Positions 6,849-12,538 of a stretch of DNA of 12,538 bases are shown here, in pieces. Positions within the stretch are counted from its first letter, which is position 1. Each line of letters opens with the position of its first letter. The stretch spans positions 1 through 12,538 of the forward strand of contig JBPCOJ010000140.1 of NCBI GenBank assembly GCA_051000345.1, read 5' to 3'. The position numbers were made by a program, and so were the translations under genes. This stretch comes from JBHENC01 sp051000345. GTDB lineage: Bacteria > Acidobacteriota > Blastocatellia > Pyrinomonadales > Pyrinomonadaceae. The notes under the pieces were generated by a model. It had not been told where the DNA came from. It did no database searches and saw only the letters and a list, made by a program, of their open reading frames with translations.

Positions 6849-7063
6849 AGAGCGAATTTGGCGGCGAAGTGTTAGCGGTTTTTTATCTTTAACAGACTTT
6901 CGCGGAATATCCGTCGCTCTCTTTTTGCCAGTGTCTCCTTTCTCCCGGAGCGCGTCTTTCACAGAGTCACGATTCTCCCTCAAGCGTTCAATCGGGTTTC
7001 GACGCGGCGAATAATTCGTAGGCCGCGCACGTTCATTACACCAGAAGGCAAGCTCAACGAAAG
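6849..7063 (+). other. Non-coding gap between ftsL and ftsI
   Basis: This 215-bp gap is unusually long for genes that normally abut or overlap. I see no clear promoter, terminator or conserved ORF in it. An open frame crosses it (about 6832-7014, TTG start) but overlaps the end of ftsL and its translation resembles nothing I recognise. A short CTCC...GGAG pairing near 6937-6951 is too small to call. Confidence 0.5.
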
Positions 7064-9148
7064 ATGCCCGCACGCTCTATTACCACAGCAAAAGCACGGC
7101 CTGATTTTTCGCGTCGCCGCATACTCGTCGTCGCCTGCACGCTCGTTTTCTGGATGTTCGTCATCGGCGTGCGCCTCGTTTATTTGCAGGCCGCGCAGCA
7201 TGAATGGTTAAAGGCGAGAGCGAGCGCGCAGCAGCAGGGCGTTGCGCAAACAAGTCCCGTGCGCGGGTTGGTGGTTGACCGGACGGGGCGCGATCTTGCG
7301 CGCAGCATCGAAACGGAATCCTTCTTCGCCATTCCGACGGACATCAAAGATGCGGACGAAGCAGCCAAACGCCTCGCAGACATTCTAGGCCTCGACGCAA
7401 GCGCTTTATCGTCGCGCTTGAAGACAGCACAAAGCGCGAATCGAAAGTTCGAGTGGATTGCGCGCAAGCTGGACGCGGAACAATCGGAGAAAGTGCGCGC
7501 GCTGGAATTGCCGGGCATTCATTCACTGCGCGAGCCGAAGCGCTTTTATCCGAATGGATCGCTCGCGGCGCATGTGCTCGGCTTTGTCGGTCTGGATGAA
7601 ACAGGCTTGGGCGGCGTCGAACAATTTTATAACGCGCGCATCAGCGGCGAAGCGGGCAGAGTCTTTGTTCAGACGGACGCGCATCGCCGCTCTTACCAGA
7701 GCTTCGAGGCGCAGTCAAAGCCGGGTCAGACCGTCGTGCTGACCATAGATCAAATGATTCAGTATCGCGCGGAGGCGGCGCTCGCTTCGGCGCTCGAACG
7801 AACGCACGCGAAATCCGCCACCGCTATTGTGCTCGATCCGCGCACGGGCGACGTGCTCGCGCTCGCCAACGCGCCGAGCTTCGATCCGAACGACACGCGC
7901 GCGTCACAAACGGAGTCACGCGCAAACGGCGCGCTGCAAAATATCTACGAGCCGGGTTCGACTTTCAAGATCGTCGCGTATTCCGCCGCTATTGAAAAAG
8001 GCCTTGCGAAGCCTGAAGACAAAATAGATTGTCAGATGGGCGCGATCACCGTCGCCGGACGCCTCGTACACGATCATAAGCCTTTCGGCACTTTGACTTT
8101 GATTGACGCACTGGCGAAGTCCAGCAATGTCGCGGCGATTAAACTAGGGCTGCGCGTCGGCGACGATTCGATGTACGACTTTATCACGCGCTTTGGTTTC
8201 GGCTCGCGCACAGGGATAGAGTTGCCGGGCGAAACGGCGGGGCTTGTGCGCTCCGTCGCGCGCTGGCAGCCGAGTTCGATGGGATCGATTGCGATTGGTC
8301 AGGAAGTCGGCGTAACGCCTTTGCAGATGGCTGCGGCCTTCGGCACGCTCGCCAACGACGGCGTGCGCATTGCCCCGCATCTGGTGCGCGAAATTCAGGC
8401 GCAGGACGGTTCAACCGTATTTCAAACAACGCCGGAAGCGCACCGCGTGGTGAGCGCGGGAACGGCGAAGGCGCTGCGCGGAATGCTCGAAGGCGTGACC
8501 TTGAACGGCACGGCAAAGCTCGCGCAGCTCAACGGCTATTCGGCAGCCGGGAAAACAGGCACGGCGCAGAAGATCGATCCGAAGACGCACGCTTACTCGA
8601 AGACAAAATTCATCGGCTCGTTTGTCGGCTTTGCGCCCGTCGATAATCCTGCGGTGGTTATCATCGTGGTCATAGATGAACCCGTCGGCTCGTATCACGG
8701 CGGCGATGTTGCCGCGCCCGTCTTTCGTGAAATCGCCGAAGGGATTTTGCCGGACTTGAACATCTCGCCGGACATGGATGTGAAGCCGGAGAACGGCGCG
8801 CCGAAGCCCGTCACGGTAAGCCCGCGCGCCGCCGAAGCAATCGCGCAGGCACGCGAAGAATTGCAGCGCGAAGCCGAAGCGAGGCAGGCGACGCTGCCGC
8901 AAGTCTCCGAAGCGTCGAACGCCGCGAGCAGCGTTAATGAAATTGTTTATGCCGCTTCGACAAAGCGCGCCGTGCTGATGCCAGACCTTTCCGGGCGCAG
9001 CGTGCGCGATGCGGCGCGCGTCTGCGCAGAACTCGGCTTGCAGTTGGAAGCGCGCGGCGAAGGACGCGCCTTGCGACAAAATCCTGCGCCGGGAACGGAA
9101 CTCGACGCAGGCCAAATTGTCCGCATCGACTTTAAGCGAAGCGAATGA
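7064..9148 (+). CDS. ftsI: Septal penicillin-binding protein FtsI/PBP2-type with C-terminal PASTA domain
   Basis: This encodes a 694-residue class B penicillin-binding protein, the transpeptidase that cross-links septal peptidoglycan. It has a short cytoplasmic N-terminus, one transmembrane helix (about 20-42), and the dimerisation/pedestal domain (from SPVRGLVVDRTGRDLA to about 230). The transpeptidase domain carries the acyl-enzyme motif STFK at Ser299-Lys302 (EPGSTFK), the SxN motif Ser353-Ser354-Asn355, and KTG at 497-499 (AGKTGTAQK). After an Ala/Glu-rich linker (about 590-635), one PASTA domain (about 637-692, VLMPDLSGRSVRDAARVCAELGL...) ends the protein. That makes it about 100 residues longer than E. 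coli FtsI and closer in plan to SpoVD/PBP2X. The PASTA domain may sense or bind peptidoglycan. AAGG lies 15 nt before the ATG, so initiation may be weak. Confidence 0.96.
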   Translation: MPARSITTAKARPDFSRRRILVVACTLVFWMFVIGVRLVYLQAAQHEWLKARASAQQQGVAQTSPVRGLVVDRTGRDLARSIETESFFAIPTDIKDADEAAKRLADILGLDASALSSRLKTAQSANRKFEWIARKLDAEQSEKVRALELPGIHSLREPKRFYPNGSLAAHVLGFVGLDETGLGGVEQFYNARISGEAGRVFVQTDAHRRSYQSFEAQSKPGQTVVLTIDQMIQYRAEAALASALERTHAKSATAIVLDPRTGDVLALANAPSFDPNDTRASQTESRANGALQNIYEPGSTFKIVAYSAAIEKGLAKPEDKIDCQMGAITVAGRLVHDHKPFGTLTLIDALAKSSNVAAIKLGLRVGDDSMYDFITRFGFGSRTGIELPGETAGLVRSVARWQPSSMGSIAIGQEVGVTPLQMAAAFGTLANDGVRIAPHLVREIQAQDGSTVFQTTPEAHRVVSAGTAKALRGMLEGVTLNGTAKLAQLNGYSAAGKTGTAQKIDPKTHAYSKTKFIGSFVGFAPVDNPAVVIIVVIDEPVGSYHGGDVAAPVFREIAEGILPDLNISPDMDVKPENGAPKPVTVSPRAAEAIAQAREELQREAEARQATLPQVSEASNAASSVNEIVYAASTKRAVLMPDLSGRSVRDAARVCAELGLQLEARGEGRALRQNPAPGTELDAGQIVRIDFKRSE

Positions 9149-9198
9149 CGGTAAGCATTATTACGGCGAGCATTGGTGTGGTGAACTCGATTAATTAA

Positions 9199-9429
9199 AT
9201 GACGAAAACGGAAAACGAAAGTGAGGCCACGCTGAAGGAATCTAGATTCGGTATTGCCGCGTGCCGAGCGCGCCTGCGACGTGAGCGCGTTGCAAAAAGA
9301 ATCGCAGACAAATCCGGCACGCACGTCGAATCATCGCGCATTGTCATCGCCGGTGAGCAAAACAATTCGAGCCGCGATGGATTGCGCGCAAACACGCAAG
9401 ACGAGCATAGAGGAATCCGAAAAGGGTGA
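9199..9429 (+). CDS. Doubtful 76-residue ORF in the murE position
   Basis: An ATG directly after an in-frame TAA opens a 76-residue frame that ends GGG-TGA. Its stop overlaps the murF GTG start by four bases (GTGA), the arrangement typical of translationally coupled genes. The product is Arg/Lys/Glu-rich, has no hydrophobic segment, and matches no family I recognise. It does not look like a MurE remnant: no P-loop, no DNPR-type motif. Only a weak GGTGA lies about 14 nt upstream of the ATG. An alternative frame (9254-9493) also stays open here, so openness alone proves little. It could be a small gene, a decayed residue, or chance. Confidence 0.3.
   Translation: MTKTENESEATLKESRFGIAACRARLRRERVAKRIADKSGTHVESSRIVIAGEQNNSSRDGLRANTQDEHRGIRKG
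9409..9414 (+). promoter_or_regulatory. Ribosome binding site deciding the GTG start of murF
   Basis: AGAGGA lies 11 nt before the GTG at 9426. The next candidate, ATG at 9453, has no purine-rich site ahead of it, so the GTG start is preferred. Confidence 0.55.
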
Positions 9430-10907
9430 ATACGAAGACGGCAGCGACCTTAATGGATGCCTCCGTCGCGGCAGCGAGCACAGATGTGCTTGAAGCGGAG
9501 ATTAAAGGTTTCTCCCTTGATTCGCGCTCCGTTGCGACGGGCGAATTATTCTTCGCGTTGTTGCAGGAAGACTACACGCGCGCGGGTTTTAACGGCACAT
9601 TCGCGGACTCGCATGAATTTATCGGTGAAGCTTTGGAGCATGGCGCAGTCGCGGCAGTCGCGCGCCGCAGCCGCGTTGAAGGCGATGCGAGTCTCATGCG
9701 TTTCAGTGATCGCCTGCTGCTCGTCGAAGATGTCATCGCCGCCTTGCAGCAACTCGCGCATAAAGTTTACGAAGCGTGGGCGCGCCCCGTTGTCGGCATC
9801 ACGGGCAGCGCCGGAAAAACGACGACAAAGGATTTGACCGCGCACATACTTTCAACAGCCGGGCAAAGAGTTTTGAAAAGCGAGCGCAATTACAACAACG
9901 GCCTAGGGCTTCCGCTCTCCGTATTGCAGATGGTCGGCGACGGGCGCGCGCCTGACGATTACGACATAGCCGTGCTTGAAATGGGCATGTCCTCGCGCGG
10001 CGAGATTGCGCGGCTTTGCCGTATCGTTGCGCCTGACATCGGCGTTGAACTGCTGGTCGCGCCCGTACACTTGGAATATCTAGGATCGCTTCAAGCAATC
10101 GCAGATGAAAAGTCAGACCTTATCGCCAACATGAAAGCGGGCGGCGTCGCAGTGCTCAATGCCGACGACGAACTTGTGATTCGGATGCGCGACAAACACA
10201 AGGGACGCGTCGTGACGTTCGGCCTCGAGAACGAAGCGGACGTGACCGCCGTAGAGATTGACGCATCGCATTTCGGGCAGTTCAGTTTTAATTTGCGGAC
10301 GCCGCTCGGCGAGGCACAGGCGAAACTTCCTATGCCCGGACGACATAATTTAATGAACGCGCTCGCCGCATCCGCCGTCGCTACTGTCCTCGACATCGCG
10401 CCCGAAGAAATTGCCCGCGCGCTTGCCACCGCAGTTGCGCCGCACATGCGCGGCGAAGTAATGGATTTTGTTGACGGCTTCACAGTCGTGGATGATTCGT
10501 ACAATTCCAATCCGCGTTCGCTGTTAAGCATGGTGCGCACGATTGCCGAAGGCGGCGCAGAGAACGCGCGGCGCATCGTTGTCGCAGGCGAGATGCTGGA
10601 ACTAGGAACGGACGGCGCGGCGATGCACAGGGACGCGGGACGTTCAATCGCCGATTACGGCATAGACGTATTGTGGGGCGTGCGCGGGCTGGCGCGGGAA
10701 TTGACGGAAGCGGCGCGCGAGGCTGGCATGAAAACAGAGAATGTGAAGTTTTTTGAAAGCGCGGAGGATGCGGGCATTGCTCTTGAAAAGGAAGTGCGCG
10801 AGGGCGATTTAGTTTTGGTGAAGGGATCGCGCGGCGTGCGTATGGACAAAGTCGTTGCGCATTTGCGCGAGAGATTTCCAATGACGGGCGAAGACGAAGC
10901 GAATTAA
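9426..10907 (+). CDS. murF: UDP-N-acetylmuramoyl-tripeptide--D-alanyl-D-alanine ligase MurF
   Basis: This encodes a 493-residue Mur ligase that adds D-Ala-D-Ala to the UDP-MurNAc-tripeptide in the cytoplasm using ATP. The N-terminal domain has the MurF-type DSRSV...GELFFAL segment (about 32-45). The central ATPase domain has the P-loop GITGSAGKTTTKD (124-136, Lys131) and LEMGMSSRGEIARL (184-197, Glu185). The C-terminal domain has DDSYNSNPRS (356-365) and KGSRGVRMDKVV (466-477). These mark MurF rather than MurE or MurC. The stretch before His215 reads VELLVAPVHLEYLGS where many MurFs have TNIG-x-AHLE-x-x-GS. The GTG start has AGAGGA 11 nt upstream; a later ATG at 9453 lacks a site. Its stop is 4 bp from mraY, so the two are surely cotranscribed. 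Confidence 0.96.
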   Translation: MNTKTAATLMDASVAAASTDVLEAEIKGFSLDSRSVATGELFFALLQEDYTRAGFNGTFADSHEFIGEALEHGAVAAVARRSRVEGDASLMRFSDRLLLVEDVIAALQQLAHKVYEAWARPVVGITGSAGKTTTKDLTAHILSTAGQRVLKSERNYNNGLGLPLSVLQMVGDGRAPDDYDIAVLEMGMSSRGEIARLCRIVAPDIGVELLVAPVHLEYLGSLQAIADEKSDLIANMKAGGVAVLNADDELVIRMRDKHKGRVVTFGLENEADVTAVEIDASHFGQFSFNLRTPLGEAQAKLPMPGRHNLMNALAASAVATVLDIAPEEIARALATAVAPHMRGEVMDFVDGFTVVDDSYNSNPRSLLSMVRTIAEGGAENARRIVVAGEMLELGTDGAAMHRDAGRSIADYGIDVLWGVRGLARELTEAAREAGMKTENVKFFESAEDAGIALEKEVREGDLVLVKGSRGVRMDKVVAHLRERFPMTGEDEAN

Positions 10908-10911
10908 TTCG

Positions 10912-12060
10912 ATGATCTACTATTTCCTTTACGAGTTGCTCTATAACCATTTGAAGGATGGTGAGTCGTATCTCGTCAAGGCGCTGAACGTTTTTCAGTA
11001 TGTCACGTTTCGCACAGCCTACGCTTCGATTACGGCGCTGTTGATTTCGCTGTTGTTCGGCGGGCGCGTGATACGTGCTTTGAAGGGTTGGAACGTCGGG
11101 CAGCAGATTCGTGAGGAAGGGCCGCAGGCGCACATGGCGAAGCGCGGCACGCCGACGATGGGCGGCGTATTGATTATCGCCAGCGTCATCCTTTCCACTT
11201 TGCTGTGGGCGCGGCTCGATAGTCTTTATATATGGATCATCCTATTTGCGACTGCCGGGTTCGCGCTAATCGGTTTCTTCGACGATTACGCGAAGATGGC
11301 GAAGAAGCAAAGCTTAGGTTTGACCGGGAGAAAGAAACTGCTTTTTCAACTCCTTATCGCGCTCGGCGTGTGGGCTGTGCTTTACTTTTTCACGAACTAT
11401 GCGTGGAACGTCAACATCCCGTTTTTCAAAGCGACGGCAGAGCAAGACCCGCTGCGCAGCATTAGTTACATAGGGCCTTGGCTGTACATCGTCTTTGCCG
11501 TCGTCGTGATGCTCGGCTCATCGAACGCGGTGAACTTGACCGACGGATTGGACGGCCTTGCAATCAGCATCACGTTTATTGCGATGGCGGCGCTCACGGC
11601 GTTTACTTACATCATCGGCGATGCGCGCTTTGCGAGTTACCTAGGGTTGGTGCATCGCCCGGAGGTCGCGGAGTTGACGGTGTTCTGCGGCGCGATGGCG
11701 GGCGCGAGTCTCGGATTTTTGTGGTACAACGCGCCGCCCGCCGAAGTCTTTATGGGCGATGTCGGAAGCCTCGCCATCGGCGGCGCAATCGGAACCATCG
11801 GCGTGCTGACGAAGTTGGAATTCATGCTGCTGCTGGTCGGCGGCGTGTTCGTTATCGAAGCCATGTCTGTGATGCTGCAGGTCGGGTTCTTTAAGATGAC
11901 GAAGCGAAGCAGCGGAACCGGGCGCAGGCTCTTTAAGATGACGCCGCTGCATCACCATTTCGAGTTATCGGGCTGGCGCGAATCGAAGGTCGTGTTCCGG
12001 TTTTTGATTATCGCCATCTTGTTCGCGCTCCTGAGCCTTTCAACGCTGAAACTGCGGTGA
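10912..12060 (+). CDS. mraY: Phospho-N-acetylmuramoyl-pentapeptide transferase MraY
   Basis: This encodes a 382-residue polytopic inner-membrane enzyme that moves phospho-MurNAc-pentapeptide from UDP to undecaprenyl phosphate, forming lipid I. About ten hydrophobic helices are visible. Family signatures in order: KRGTPTMGG (77-85), GFFDDYAKM with Asp124-Asp125 (121-129), NAVNLTDGLDGL (205-216), FMGDVGSL with catalytic Asp283 (280-287), and the cytoplasmic PLHHHFE loop (345-351). The length is slightly above the usual 320-360, because of a longer N-terminus and the loop around residues 165-185. It starts 4 bp after murF with only a weak ribosome site, suggesting translational coupling. An inverted repeat follows before murD. 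Confidence 0.97.
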   Translation: MIYYFLYELLYNHLKDGESYLVKALNVFQYVTFRTAYASITALLISLLFGGRVIRALKGWNVGQQIREEGPQAHMAKRGTPTMGGVLIIASVILSTLLWARLDSLYIWIILFATAGFALIGFFDDYAKMAKKQSLGLTGRKKLLFQLLIALGVWAVLYFFTNYAWNVNIPFFKATAEQDPLRSISYIGPWLYIVFAVVVMLGSSNAVNLTDGLDGLAISITFIAMAALTAFTYIIGDARFASYLGLVHRPEVAELTVFCGAMAGASLGFLWYNAPPAEVFMGDVGSLAIGGAIGTIGVLTKLEFMLLLVGGVFVIEAMSVMLQVGFFKMTKRSSGTGRRLFKMTPLHHHFELSGWRESKVVFRFLIIAILFALLSLSTLKLR

Positions 12061-12063
12061 GGG

Positions 12064-12163
12064 AACAGTTTTCAGTTTTGAGTTTTCAGTAGGTAAGGTG
12101 GTAGCTCTATGCTGCAAACTCTAAATTAAAGATTGTACTGAAAACTCAAAACTGAAAACTGTT
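12064..12163. repeat. Perfect 28-bp inverted repeat built of heptanucleotides
   Basis: The arm at 12064-12091 is the exact reverse complement of 12136-12163, separated by a 44-base spacer. The left arm is AA plus three heptads (CAGTTTT, CAGTTTT, GAGTTTT) plus CAGTA. It lies wholly between mraY (ends 12060) and murD (starts 12170). The RNA could form a 28-bp AT-rich stem. There is no U-tract after it, so it is not an ordinary terminator. The form suggests a dispersed intergenic repeat or small non-autonomous element, but only one copy is in this window. Confidence 0.85.
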
Positions 12164-12169
12164 TGAATT

Positions 12170-12538
12170 GTGGAAGTGGCAGGCAAAAAAGTTCTGGTGA
12201 TAGGCGCGGCGCGCAGCGGCATTGCGTGCGCGAAGTTTCTTGCAGCAAGCGGCGCAGTCGTCGCGCTTAATGATCGCAAGCCGCTTGAAGAATGGCCTGA
12301 TGATGCAGCCGGATTGAAGGCGAATGGCGTTGGACTTATCGAGGGCGACGCGCCGTCTTGGTTGCTGGATCGAGTTGAGTTGGTTGTTTTAAGTCCGGGC
12401 GTGCCGACGAAAAGTATTACGGCGCGGTATGCGGATCGGGCGGGCGCGGAAGTAATCGGCGAAGTCGAATTAGCGAGCAGGTTTTTGCGCGGGCGCATCA
12501 TCGGCATCACCGGCACGAACGGCAAAACGACGACGACG
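12170..12538 (+). CDS. murD: UDP-N-acetylmuramoyl-L-alanine--D-glutamate ligase MurD (3' truncated)
   Basis: This is the first 123 residues of MurD, cut by the window end. MurD adds D-Glu to UDP-MurNAc-L-Ala in the cytoplasm. The N-terminal Rossmann-like domain begins KKVLVIGAARSGIACAKFL, followed by VVALNDRKPL. The SPGVP motif at residues 75-79 is diagnostic of MurD. The sequence IGEVELASRFL leads into the ATPase P-loop GITGTNGKTTTT (112-123, Lys119), where the window stops. The GTG start at 12170 is chosen because an in-frame TGA lies two codons upstream; GTG at 12176 is an alternative. No good Shine-Dalgarno is visible, and the right arm of the inverted repeat ends 6 nt before the start, so folding of that repeat could affect initiation. 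Confidence 0.95.
   Translation, partial: MEVAGKKVLVIGAARSGIACAKFLAASGAVVALNDRKPLEEWPDDAAGLKANGVGLIEGDAPSWLLDRVELVVLSPGVPTKSITARYADRAGAEVIGEVELASRFLRGRIIGITGTNGKTTTT

Noticed and set aside
8411..9115. 234-codon minus-strand open frame inside ftsI
   Set aside because: It lies wholly opposite the transpeptidase and PASTA coding region, and its translation is Arg-rich, low-information shadow sequence.
10480..11133. 217-codon minus-strand open frame across murF/mraY
   Set aside because: It is antisense to two unmistakable genes and spans their junction; no motif supports it.

Overview
This window looks like chromosomal DNA from a Gram-negative-type bacterium of moderately high GC content, most plausibly an acidobacterium (Blastocatellia-like). 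That placement is inferred from protein style: a PASTA-tailed FtsI, the shape of the MraZ/RsmH/MurF/MraY proteins, and the LemA/TPM pair. I could not run a similarity search. Most of the window is ordinary housekeeping DNA, and I did not find a convincing undescribed system. The points worth a second look are regulatory or architectural.

Left part (1-1031, plus strand): the 3' end of a gene with a Cys-rich tail, then a small secreted protein of unknown function with two Cys pairs. A perfect 19-bp hairpin (940-982) lies between that gene and the convergent lemA and probably terminates both transcripts.

Second block (1032-4341, minus strand, transcribed right to left): a ZIP-family metal transporter, a secreted and membrane-anchored TPM-domain protein with a Gly-rich tail, a nucleotidyltransferase-fold protein with an altered active-site motif, and a LemA-family lipoprotein. 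All four point the same way with gaps of about 60-100 bp, so they may be one operon.

Third block (4608-12538, plus strand): the division and cell wall (dcw) cluster in the order mraZ, rsmH, ftsL, ftsI, (small ORF), murF, mraY, murD (cut by the window end). A TTGACA/TAGTAT promoter precedes mraZ. Three TGG-containing repeats at exact 10-bp spacing follow its -10 box, in the pattern of an MraZ operator, so the cluster probably begins with an autoregulated promoter. RsmH methylates 16S rRNA. FtsL and FtsI act in the septal peptidoglycan synthase complex. MurF and MurD are cytoplasmic ligases that build the UDP-MurNAc-peptide, and MraY moves it to the lipid carrier to make lipid I.

Two departures from the textbook layout stand out. 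murE, normally between ftsI and murF, is absent and replaced by about 280 bp holding only a doubtful 76-codon ORF. An inverted repeat with perfect 28-bp arms made of heptanucleotide units sits between mraY and murD.
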